Counted from the stretch's first letter, positions 1 to 5,743 are shown. The stretch: DNA of 7,143 nucleotides from Anaerolineae bacterium (GCA_016929205.1 JAFGJF010000266.1:1-7143), one strand, 5' to 3'. Notes: generated from the sequence alone by a model not told the origin. Program-made: numbers and translations.

Positions 1-369
1 CACGTCGGCGATGGCCTCCTTGGTGATCGTCTTGCCGCTCGAACCGGTTACGGCGACGACCTCGGCCTCGGCCCTGGTCAAAACAAACCGCGCCCAGCGC
101 AGCAGCGCCTGGCGCGTATCGTCGACGAGAATGCAGGTTACTCCCGGCGCGAGCCCGTCGGGAACACGCTGGCAGAGCACGCCGGACGCGCCTTTGCGGA
201 CGGCCTGCAGGATATAATCGTGCCCGTCGCCGGTATCGCTCTTGACGGCCAAAAAGAGCTGGCCCGCTTCCAACCGCCGGGAATCAAAAGCCAGGTCGCT
301 AAACTGGCGAGCATGCGCCGGGCCAAACAGACGCCCGCCTATTGCTATCAAGTCGTCGAGGAAAATCAT
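1..369 (-). CDS. murF: MurF, UDP-N-acetylmuramoyl-tripeptide--D-Ala-D-Ala ligase (N-terminal part, cut by window edge)
   Basis: This cytoplasmic ATP-dependent ligase adds D-Ala-D-Ala to UDP-MurNAc-tripeptide, the last soluble step of peptidoglycan precursor synthesis. Only the first 123 residues are present, about a quarter of a usual MurF (about 450). The N-terminal Mur ligase substrate domain is visible: 'FDSRRLEAGQLFLAV' (28-42), then 'GDGHDYI' (47-53) and 'KGASGVL' (59-65). The ATP-binding P-loop follows as TGSSGKT (108-114), with 'ITKE' after it. TGSSGKT fits MurF better than MurE, which usually has GTNGKT. The ATG at 367-369 is chosen because the domain begins there; the upstream frame stays open for about 20 codons into the kinase tail but codes for nothing domain-like. 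The gene lies 59 nt after the kinase stop on the same strand, so cotranscription is likely. There is no proper Shine-Dalgarno, and a -35/-10-like pair ends 6 nt before the ATG, so a second, leaderless transcript is possible. MurE or another Mur ligase is the main alternative. Confidence 0.85.
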   Translation of the reverse strand, partial: MIFLDDLIAIGGRLFGPAHARQFSDLAFDSRRLEAGQLFLAVKSDTGDGHDYILQAVRKGASGVLCQRVPDGLAPGVTCILVDDTRQALLRWARFVLTRAEAEVVAVTGSSGKTITKEAIADV

Positions 370-375
370 GCCCTG

Positions 376-404
376 ATTGTATCGCGTTTTTGCGACAAAG
401 GCAA
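376..404 (-). promoter_or_regulatory. Candidate promoter giving a leaderless murF mRNA
   Basis: On the minus strand TTGCCT (399-404, 4 of 6 to TTGACA) is followed by a 17-nt spacer and TACAAT (376-381, 5 of 6 to TATAAT). The -10 ends 6 nt before the murF ATG, so transcription would begin at or next to the start codon. No Shine-Dalgarno lies at a usable distance: the only purine stretch, AGGG, ends just 1-2 nt before the ATG. The -35 is weak, so this is a candidate only. Confidence 0.4.
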
Positions 405-428
405 AAAAACAAGATGGAGGGCCGCTTC

Positions 429-1646
429 CTAGAACCTGGGCGGGCCGCGGTGCTTTCTCGAAGAAAACTTGTTATAGGCCAGGCCGCCCAGGATCAAGGG
501 CGCAATCATGATCGCCGCGGTAACGAACGACGACGAGGCAAAGGCCAAAATGGTGAACACGGTCAGAAACGTCACGATGCCAATCGGCACCGCCATCGGC
601 AGCAGCTCGGTGGCCATCTTTTTGTCGATCTGGGGCAGGCCCGGGCTGGACCGGGAGGGGTTCGTCTTTGGTCGAGGGCTCGATTTGCCATATCGATACT
701 GGCGGCTTTCCTGTGCCGGAGCGCGATGAGGCGCGGACCCGGGTGCCGGTTTGCGCGCGGTACTCGCGGTCGAGGCGCGAGGCGCCGCCCTGCCTCTCGA
801 CGCGCTTTTGACCTTGAATACCCGCGTTTGCAGCTCCTGGCGCATGTCGACGACGGATTGGTATCGATTCTCTGGGCGAATGGCCATCGACTTGCGCACA
901 AAAGCGATCATCCACGGTGAGACCTTGGGATTGAGCTCGCTGATGTCCGGCTGTGTATCCGGCTTGAGGATGCGTCCCGACACGGGCTGCGGCTTGCGCC
1001 CGGTCAGCAAATGATACATCGTCGCTCCCAACGAATAGATATCGCTCCGGCCGTCGGTATGGCCGATACTGGCGTCATATTGTTCCAGCGGCGTATAGTC
1101 GGGCGTGCCCAACCCGTGCACGATCGTTGCCGTCCGCGGGTTGTGCGGATCGATGAACTTGACCAGGCCAAAATCGACCAACATCACTTTGCCCTCGGGC
1201 GTCAGGACAATGTTGGCTGGCTTGATATCGCGGTGGATGACGTTGTGCTGGTGGCAGTATGCCAGAGCGTCGAGAATCTGATCGAGCCAGATGCACAACA
1301 ACGGCTCGGTGGGACGCTTTTTGCGCCCCAAAATGTCGGCCAGGCTCTCGCCCTGAATATAGTCCATCACCAGGTAATCGTTCTCGTCAATGCTAAAATA
1401 GTCATTGACGTGAGGCAGATTCTTGTGTCGCAGCTCGCTCAAGGCTTTTGCTTCGCGCTCAAACTGGGTGCGCGCGGCAATCAGCTTGGCCTCATCGGCC
1501 AGGGGATCGGAATAAAGCTCTTTGATCGCCCGGGGCCGGTCGAGCAGCGTATCCTGGGCCAGGTACACCGTGCCCATCCCGCCCTCGCCCAGGATCGCCT
1601 GGATCCGGTAGCGGCCCTTGAGCATCTGTCCTACTTGAATAGACAT
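429..1646 (-). CDS. PknB-type Ser/Thr protein kinase with C-terminal two-helix membrane anchor
   Basis: This 405-residue Hanks-type kinase transfers phosphate from ATP to Ser/Thr of target proteins, acting on the inner face of the membrane. The kinase domain covers about 12-275. It shows the glycine loop GEGGMG (20-25), catalytic Lys42 in 'AIK', helix-C Glu65, HRDIKPAN (138-145) with catalytic Asp140, and DFG (158-160). The activation segment has Thr172/Thr174 and ends in GTPDYTPLEQY (180-190), where the usual APE reads PLE. All catalytic residues are present, so it should be active. A basic Pro/Ser/Arg-rich linker (about 280-340) leads to two hydrophobic helices (about 350-371 and 373-391) and a basic tail, so both ends should be cytoplasmic. 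There is no PASTA or other outside domain. The start is supported by a GAGGG Shine-Dalgarno 8 nt upstream (1655-1659). It sits 64 nt after the zinc-ribbon gene and 59 nt before murF, suggesting an operon. Targets are unknown; MurF or the zinc-ribbon protein are plausible guesses. Confidence 0.93.
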   Translation of the reverse strand: MSIQVGQMLKGRYRIQAILGEGGMGTVYLAQDTLLDRPRAIKELYSDPLADEAKLIAARTQFEREAKALSELRHKNLPHVNDYFSIDENDYLVMDYIQGESLADILGRKKRPTEPLLCIWLDQILDALAYCHQHNVIHRDIKPANIVLTPEGKVMLVDFGLVKFIDPHNPRTATIVHGLGTPDYTPLEQYDASIGHTDGRSDIYSLGATMYHLLTGRKPQPVSGRILKPDTQPDISELNPKVSPWMIAFVRKSMAIRPENRYQSVVDMRQELQTRVFKVKSASRGRAAPRASTASTARKPAPGSAPHRAPAQESRQYRYGKSSPRPKTNPSRSSPGLPQIDKKMATELLPMAVPIGIVTFLTVFTILAFASSSFVTAAIMIAPLILGGLAYNKFSSRKHRGPPRF

Positions 1647-1678
1647 GAGTGAATCCCTCAGTTAAAGCCGATTTTCAG

Positions 1679-1705
1679 CAGAATCTTGCATATGCGCCGA
1701 TTCTG
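1679..1705. repeat. Inverted repeat between zinc-ribbon gene and kinase gene
   Basis: Perfect 7-bp arms CAGAATC (1679-1685) and GATTCTG (1699-1705) enclose a 13-nt spacer that itself holds the palindrome GCATATGC (1688-1695). It starts 5 nt after the zinc-ribbon stop codon and ends about 20 nt before the kinase Shine-Dalgarno. There is no T-run, so a terminator is unlikely. It may be an RNA hairpin that adjusts kinase expression or protects the mRNA end, or a protein-binding dyad. Confidence 0.4.
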
Positions 1706-1710
1706 TGATC

Positions 1711-2382
1711 CTAAGTGCCTGCCGTCTGGCCACAAACGGGGCAAAAACGAGCTTCCGCCGCAATCTGCGCGCCGCACGAAGCGCAAAAACGGCTCGTCGC
1801 AGCAGCAGGCGCAGCAGATCCCGGGCGTTTGATTTTCACGCCGCATCCCGGGCAAAATTCGGCATCGTCGCCCAGGATCGTCTTGCACTTGGGACAACGC
1901 AGCCGCACCACGGTGCGCGACGGTGCCGGCGATGGAGCCGGTTCCTGGAGCCGCTCCCCACACTTGGGGCAAAACCCATCGTCCGTCGAGACCCGCGATT
2001 GGCAGCGCGGGCAAGTCACCTGCTGCGGTTTCGGAGGCGACGGCGGCTGGACCTGCAGTTCTGCCAGCTCGGCTTTCTTTTGCGCCACTTCGGAACGCAG
2101 CTCGTTGATCCGCTCGCAAAGCCGGGTCAGCTCGGGATGGATGATTTTTTTGGCGTCAAACAGCGAGAGCGTTTGCAGGCCAAGCGCTTCGGTCAGCTGC
2201 TTCATTTCGTTCTGAAATGTTTTGACCTCGTTTTCGACCTGGGTTACCCGGCGCTTGCGTTCCAGCTCACTCCACTGGCGTCGCACGCCGTCGATCGCCG
2301 ATTTGATCTGGCCCTTTTGATCGATCCCCGAGATCACCTGTTCGGCACCTTGTTTGATTGAATCAAGAATATCAGACATCAT
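1711..2382 (-). CDS. Coiled-coil protein with three C-terminal zinc ribbons
   Basis: This 223-residue protein has no known enzymatic function. It has no signal peptide or membrane helix, so it should be cytoplasmic. Residues about 33-110 are charged and heptad-like, rich in Glu, Lys, Leu and Gln, and probably form a coiled coil. A short Pro-rich linker (112-120) leads to three zinc ribbons, each with two CxxC knuckles: Cys124/127/138/141, Cys163/166/177/180 and Cys200/203/214/217. Pro/Ala/Ser linkers separate them. Such zinc-ribbon tails usually serve protein-protein or nucleic-acid contacts. Two ATGs lie in tandem: the first (2380-2382) is only 4 nt from the GGAG Shine-Dalgarno (2387-2390), the second (2377-2379, giving MSDILDSIK) is 7 nt away and may be the real start. 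The gene heads a probable operon with the kinase and murF. An adaptor or substrate of the kinase is an inference from position only. The propeller protein upstream carries a single ribbon of the same general kind at its N-terminus. Confidence 0.85.
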   Translation of the reverse strand: MMSDILDSIKQGAEQVISGIDQKGQIKSAIDGVRRQWSELERKRRVTQVENEVKTFQNEMKQLTEALGLQTLSLFDAKKIIHPELTRLCERINELRSEVAQKKAELAELQVQPPSPPKPQQVTCPRCQSRVSTDDGFCPKCGERLQEPAPSPAPSRTVVRLRCPKCKTILGDDAEFCPGCGVKIKRPGSAAPAAATSRFCASCGAQIAAEARFCPVCGQTAGT

Positions 2383-2386
2383 TCAA

Positions 2387-2390
2387 CTCC
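2387..2390 (-). promoter_or_regulatory. Shine-Dalgarno GGAG that bears on start choice
   Basis: GGAG on the minus strand is 4 nt from the first ATG (2382) and 7 nt from the second (2379). The spacing favours the second, which would remove one Met from the zinc-ribbon protein. Confidence 0.55.
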
Positions 2391-2398
2391 ATACGGTT

Positions 2399-2424
2399 GG
2401 TCAAATACGTATACAAGCATGACC
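2399..2424. promoter_or_regulatory. Dyad-symmetric element in the leader of the zinc-ribbon/kinase/murF operon
   Basis: Arms GGTCA (2399-2403) and TGACC (2420-2424) share one centre, 2411.5, with the palindrome GTATAC (2409-2414); the 5-nt segments between are not symmetric. The element lies between the extended -10 and the start codon. A concentric outer and inner dyad is typical of a site bound by a dimeric regulator, but chance cannot be excluded and no family consensus is recognised. Confidence 0.3.
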
Positions 2425-2458
2425 TATACGCGATCGATGTCGAGTTTGTTTCCTTTTT

Positions 2459-2467
2459 ATTATACCA
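2459..2467 (-). promoter_or_regulatory. Extended -10 promoter of the zinc-ribbon/kinase/murF operon
   Basis: On the minus strand TG (2466-2467), one base, then TATAAT (2459-2464) form a perfect extended -10. No good -35 is present at 16-18 nt, which is normal for extended -10 promoters. Transcription would begin near 2452, leaving a leader of about 70 nt that holds the dyad at 2399-2424 and the GGAG Shine-Dalgarno. Confidence 0.6.
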
Positions 2468-2487
2468 CAGTTTTGGCCCCGATAGAA

Positions 2488-2514
2488 CAAACCTGACCAA
2501 AATCGTCAGGTTTG
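2488..2514 (-). terminator. Hairpin terminator after the propeller-protein gene
   Basis: Perfect 10-bp arms CAAACCTGAC and GTCAGGTTTG enclose a 7-nt loop, 34 nt after the stop codon at 2549-2551. On the minus strand the stem is followed by TTCTATC, a weak T-tract that extends the GTTTG of the stem. Release may be partial, and the hairpin sits just upstream of the next gene's promoter. Confidence 0.55.
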
Positions 2515-2548
2515 AGCAACATTGTCGGCCGTTTGTCTGGAACGCGAG

Positions 2549-4549
2549 CTAGGGTTGATCCGCCGGTTTGAGGATTGGCTCGATCCAACCCAGCCTGAAC
2601 CGCGTCCATTCCGCCCCCTCGACGCCGGCGACGGCCAGGCGCTCCTTTTGCATATAGTCCCCCCACAGCGGCGCCTTGTAAATCATCCAGTCGACGCGGT
2701 GATTGGTCACGTAAGCAATATACGCGCCGTCGGGCGACCACACGGGCACGGCGTCGGTCGACAGGTTTCGCGTGATCTGCCAGACGTATCCGTCGAGGTT
2801 GACGGCATAGAGGTTCGAGCTCATGCCGCCGACGTCCGACATATACACCAGGGCATCGCCGCTGGGCGACCAGACGGGCACTTTGTCCTGCACCGAGGCG
2901 GTCAGAGTGGTCACCTGCTGTGTCACCGGATCATAAATATGAATTCCACAATGGTTCTCGCCGTTGCACGCCGTAAAGGCCAACAACCCCCCTGCGCCCC
3001 AGTTAGGCCAGCGCCCCTGGCGAAGCAGGCGAGGCTGTCCCCGGTTTGCCAGGTCAACGACATAGATGAACCACTCTTCCTGTTCGGGGTCATAGACCGA
3101 ATAAGCCACCTGCCGGCCGTCGGGCGACCAGGTTGGATATTGCGCTTCGACGTCGGTGGTCAGGGTCACCCCCCCCCCCTCGCCGATGATGCTGCGGCTG
3201 TCGATCGCGCCGGTCTCGGACATCGCGGCGGTCCGGCTGACGACGACGCCGCTGCCGGCAGTGCTGACCGCGTACAGGCCGGGCCGGTCGGGATCGACCG
3301 AGCGAAAAGCCAGCATCGACCCGTCCAGCGTCACCGCCGGCTGTTCGGTCTGCGTGATCCAGGTATAAAGCACGTTGTCCACCGCGTTCTGGAAACAGAT
3401 GCTGGATTGGTCGGTCTGATAGTCGTAACAGGTAGCGATCAACGTGCCGACGTGGACCTCGCCTTGCGGAGGCCAGTCGCCTTCGATGACCGGCGTCGCC
3501 AGCGGAAGCGGATCCGACGTATCGCAGAGACGCCGGGTTTTACTTTCCAACTCGACGATGGTCTCGTCCTCGGCATCGATCGCGATCGCCTGCTCGTACA
3601 GCTCGGCGGCGTTACACCACCGCTGTTGATCGACCATCACCTGGGCCTGGGTGATGCACGCCGTGCGCAGCCGGGGCGCGGTATCCTTGTATTCGGGGTT
3701 TTGAATATAGACCGAGGTCAGGTTTTTGATCACCCGTTCCCAGTCCACCTGCCACACCCCCAGGGCCCGCGAATACAGGTCCGCCCAGCGGCGCTGGTCC
3801 TCGATGTCCTGAACGCGCGGGTGCAGATAGAGCGCCGCGTCGAAATGGGCGATCGCGTCTTCCAGCACGCCCTGTTCGGCCAATTCCAGGCCATACTGGT
3901 AGTGGCTCTGGAACAACATGTCGACGACCTCTTCTGTTTTATAAGTGCTGTCCAACTGCCGCACCTGGGTCAGATTGGCGATCGCCTCTTCCCATTCCTG
4001 GGCCTGGTAGTGTTCCACGCCCTCGTCAAACAAGACCTCGGTCTCGGGAACGACGATCACCTGCGTGGTCGGCGTGGGCATGGCCGTGGTCGGCGTGGCT
4101 TGTGGCGTCGCCGTTGGCTCCGCCGTCGGCGTGACCGTCTGCTCCAGCCGGGCCAGTTCCAGCTTGGGCCCAATGTCAGGGTAATCGGGCACCAGCCGCA
4201 GCGCCTCCTGGAATTCGGCTTCGGCCATCTCGTATTGGCCGCACTGCATCCACACCTCGCCCCGGTTGAAATGGATATCGGCCTGCCGCTGCCGGGCCAG
4301 CATCTGTTCCTCGGTCCCGTCGCGGAACCCCTTCAGGGCCAGCCCCAGGATGCCAAAGGCGACGACCACCAGCAGCAGCACGACCGGCAAGATCCAACGA
4401 CGCACAAAAGCCCTGCGCCGCGCGCGCCGCGACGGCGGCTGATCGGGCAAAGACGCGGCCTCTAGCTTGTGGCCGCAGTGTGGACAAAAGGCAAGATCGA
4501 GAACCTGCTCCTGGCAGTTGGGACAACGCACACGTTTTTTATCCATCAT
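2549..4549 (-). CDS. Membrane protein with zinc ribbon, TPR repeats and TolB/WD40-like beta-propeller
   Basis: The 666-residue protein has no single known name. In order it shows: a cytoplasmic zinc ribbon (Cys9, Cys12, Cys22, Cys25); an Arg-rich segment (41-51, positive inside); one membrane helix (about 53-72); a TPR-like pair of helices (about 88-135); a Thr/Pro-rich linker (about 138-162); more TPR-like repeats (about 172-340); and a TolB/PD40-type beta-propeller (about 360-630). The propeller repeats are marked by 'WSPDG' (474-478), 'WSPSG' (560-564) and 'WSPDG' (604-608). The part after the helix should lie outside the cytoplasm. It probably binds proteins or wall components rather than catalysing a reaction; sensing or scaffolding is inferred. 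Seven Cys in the outside region after the linker, including 374/385 and 528/534, could form disulfides. The first of two tandem ATGs (4547-4549) is chosen because a good promoter ends 7 nt before it and no Shine-Dalgarno is seen. A run of 11 G encodes 'EGGGV' (457-461). It precedes the zinc-ribbon/kinase/murF operon on the same strand but is separated by a hairpin and a new promoter. Confidence 0.85.
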   Translation of the reverse strand: MMDKKRVRCPNCQEQVLDLAFCPHCGHKLEAASLPDQPPSRRARRRAFVRRWILPVVLLLVVVAFGILGLALKGFRDGTEEQMLARQRQADIHFNRGEVWMQCGQYEMAEAEFQEALRLVPDYPDIGPKLELARLEQTVTPTAEPTATPQATPTTAMPTPTTQVIVVPETEVLFDEGVEHYQAQEWEEAIANLTQVRQLDSTYKTEEVVDMLFQSHYQYGLELAEQGVLEDAIAHFDAALYLHPRVQDIEDQRRWADLYSRALGVWQVDWERVIKNLTSVYIQNPEYKDTAPRLRTACITQAQVMVDQQRWCNAAELYEQAIAIDAEDETIVELESKTRRLCDTSDPLPLATPVIEGDWPPQGEVHVGTLIATCYDYQTDQSSICFQNAVDNVLYTWITQTEQPAVTLDGSMLAFRSVDPDRPGLYAVSTAGSGVVVSRTAAMSETGAIDSRSIIGEGGGVTLTTDVEAQYPTWSPDGRQVAYSVYDPEQEEWFIYVVDLANRGQPRLLRQGRWPNWGAGGLLAFTACNGENHCGIHIYDPVTQQVTTLTASVQDKVPVWSPSGDALVYMSDVGGMSSNLYAVNLDGYVWQITRNLSTDAVPVWSPDGAYIAYVTNHRVDWMIYKAPLWGDYMQKERLAVAGVEGAEWTRFRLGWIEPILKPADQP
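3169..3179 (-). repeat. G11 homopolymer inside the propeller-protein gene
   Basis: Eleven C in a row on the plus strand are G11 in the coding strand, read as GAG GGG GGG GGG GTG (residues 457-461, a Gly-rich loop at the entry to the propeller's WSPDG repeats). It is the longest single-base run in the window. Slippage by one base would shift the frame and remove the last third of the protein. Confidence 0.9.
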
Positions 4550-4556
4550 GGACGGT

Positions 4557-4585
4557 ATTATATTCGCTTTTGGTCATGCTGTCCA
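4557..4585 (-). promoter_or_regulatory. Strong sigma70-like promoter for a leaderless propeller-protein mRNA
   Basis: On the minus strand TGGACA (4580-4585, 5 of 6 to TTGACA), an exact 17-nt spacer and a perfect TATAAT (4557-4562) are present. The -10 ends 7 nt before the first ATG at 4549, so transcription should begin at or within a base or two of the start codon. The 7 nt between (ACCGTCC) contain no Shine-Dalgarno. Confidence 0.7.
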
Positions 4586-4726
4586 GTTCAGAAAGAAAAG
4601 TGCAAGTGGGTGTCCAATCTGTTGATATTTCGAACATTGGGCCTTTCAAATCCGTATCCATTGTAAGGGACGTATCTCTGGATGGTCCCCCTGTTAAGTG
4701 TTGTTGCAGGTAACAAGAGATTTTTT

Positions 4727-4791
4727 ACCACAGAGAACGCCGAGAACACTGAGAAAAGCTCATAAACCTCTGCGATCTCTGCGCACTCTGG
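4727..4791. repeat. Degenerate CACAGAG/CTCTGCG palindromic intergenic repeat
   Basis: The left half carries ACCACAGAGAACGC, CGAGAACACTGAGAAAA and the right half CCTCTGCGATCTCTGCGC, ACTCTGG, roughly the reverse complement, so the whole can fold as an imperfect hairpin. Units of about 8-9 nt recur within each half (CAGAGAAC, CGAGAACA, CTGAGAAA; CTCTGCGA, TCTCTGCG). From general knowledge this resembles dispersed intergenic repeats of several large bacterial genomes, where it is usually non-coding. Only one copy is in this window, so repetition in the genome is not shown here. Confidence 0.55.
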
Positions 4792-4852
4792 CAAAAGAGA
4801 CTACCAACACTCAAGCGGGAGACTATCTATCTCTGATTCTGCCAAAAACCTA

Positions 4853-4858
4853 GAGGTG
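4853..4858 (+). promoter_or_regulatory. Shine-Dalgarno GAGGTG that sets the ferredoxin start
   Basis: GAGGTG matches the core of the anti-Shine-Dalgarno complement and lies 9 nt before the ATG at 4868. It overlaps an in-frame GTG at 4856, which is therefore unlikely to be the start. Confidence 0.7.
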
Positions 4859-4867
4859 GACGAGACA

Positions 4868-5743
4868 ATGAACACCGAGCTGTTTGTTTTTTCAGGCACC
4901 GGCAATTCGCTGCACGTCGCTCAAGAACTGCAGAAACGCCTTCCGGACACCCGCTTGCGCCCGATCGTGAGCCTGTTGGACGCAGGCCGGGCCAACGCCG
5001 GGCGCATTGCCACCGCGGCGGACGCGGTTGGCTTTATTTTTCCCCAATACGCCTCGACCATGCCCAATGTGGTCCGCACCGTCGTGCAGCGGCTCGACCT
5101 GGGATCGGCCGGCTATCTCTTTGCGATTGCGACGAGAGGCAGAACGGACTGTTTCGCCTTTCACGAGCTGGATGCGCTGCTGGAGAAACAGGGCCGGCGG
5201 CTGGATGCGTTTTTTGTCTTGACCATGCCCAGCGGCAGCGCGCCGTTGAGCAAAAACTTTGCCGGGCAGATCGCGCCGGACAGGGTCGCCGGGCTGGAAT
5301 CGGCCATGCTGGCCCGGCTCGACACGATCCAAAAAGTGATCGTCGATCGCCAGGCCCACCGCGACGAGGACATCCGTTCGAGCGATCCCGCGCCCCTTTT
5401 CCTGGTTCCGCTTCTGCCGCTGCTTCGCTGGATGACCCCGGCGCTGATTCGCCTGGGCAAACGGGTTGAAAGCCGGTTCGACTTTTACGTCGACGATACC
5501 TGTACGGGATGTGGCACGTGCGAACAGGTCTGCCTGGCCAACAGGATCAGGTTGGTCGACCGTAAACCGCAGTGGCCCCAGGACGCCACCTGCTATGGCT
5601 GCTTTGCCTGCTTGAACTACTGCCCCCTACAAGCGATCCAGATCAACTCGACGTGGTATTTGAGATCCTACACCGATCAAAACGGCCGCTACCACCATCC
5701 CCAGGTTGCGGCAGAGGACATTGCCGCCCAAAAAGAACGCTAA
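4868..5743 (+). CDS. EFR1-type flavodoxin-like/ferredoxin protein with two [4Fe-4S] motifs
   Basis: The 291-residue cytoplasmic protein is a probable electron carrier joining an FMN-type flavodoxin-like domain to a bacterial-type ferredoxin domain. The N-terminus has the flavin phosphate-loop signature 'FSGTGNSLHVA' (8-18) after a first beta strand, followed by 'GFIFPQYASTMPN' (55-67), as in the EFR1 family. The C-terminal part has two full cluster motifs: Cys212/215/218/222 followed by a less canonical 'LANR', and Cys242/245/248/252 followed by Pro253. A hydrophobic stretch (about 176-196) is amphipathic-looking and broken by prolines, more likely buried than a membrane helix. The partner and reaction are unknown; low-potential electron transfer is known for the domains, not shown here. 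The ATG at 4868 is chosen over the in-frame GTG at 4856 because GAGGTG lies 9 nt upstream and the conserved beta strand begins at once. It is a single-gene unit, divergent from the propeller gene and converging on hsdR, with palindromic repeats on both sides. Confidence 0.88.
   Translation: MNTELFVFSGTGNSLHVAQELQKRLPDTRLRPIVSLLDAGRANAGRIATAADAVGFIFPQYASTMPNVVRTVVQRLDLGSAGYLFAIATRGRTDCFAFHELDALLEKQGRRLDAFFVLTMPSGSAPLSKNFAGQIAPDRVAGLESAMLARLDTIQKVIVDRQAHRDEDIRSSDPAPLFLVPLLPLLRWMTPALIRLGKRVESRFDFYVDDTCTGCGTCEQVCLANRIRLVDRKPQWPQDATCYGCFACLNYCPLQAIQINSTWYLRSYTDQNGRYHHPQVAAEDIAAQKER

Larger units (their letters stand above)
4550..4855. other. Divergent intergenic region between propeller-protein and ferredoxin genes
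   Basis: About 306 bases without a convincing gene. It holds the minus-strand promoter at 4557-4585, a degenerate CACAGAG-type palindromic repeat at 4727-4791, and the plus-strand ferredoxin ribosome site at its right end. The short open frames here show no domain, no supported start and no codon pattern like the neighbours. I see no clear plus-strand -35/-10 pair for the ferredoxin gene. Confidence 0.6.

Noticed and set aside
1011..2361. Plus-strand open frames opposite the kinase and zinc-ribbon genes
   Set aside because: The opposite strand encodes intact kinase motifs and three Cys4 zinc ribbons; the antisense products show no recognisable features.
2372..2392. Six-codon open frame (MELNDV) overlapping the zinc-ribbon start
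   Set aside because: Its ATG overlaps the GGAG site and it has no ribosome site of its own; most likely chance.
3582..3985. Three GCGATCGC octamers (3582-3589, 3849-3856, 3978-3985), the HIP1 sequence abundant in cyanobacteria
   Set aside because: Each encodes Ala-Ile-Ala in a TPR-like helix of the propeller protein, so protein repeats and codon preference explain them; they are not seen elsewhere in the window.
2522..4465. Very long plus-strand open frame (647 codons) opposite the propeller-protein gene
   Set aside because: It is the mirror of a well-supported gene in G+C-rich codons; its product is Arg/His/Gly-rich with low-complexity runs, no domain and no ribosome site.
4469..4794. Small open frames in the divergent intergenic region
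   Set aside because: They overlap promoter and repeat sequence, have no supported ribosome site and code for no recognisable domain.
4856..4867. GTG start adding four residues to the ferredoxin protein
   Set aside because: The GTG overlaps the Shine-Dalgarno GAGGTG, whose spacing suits the ATG at 4868.
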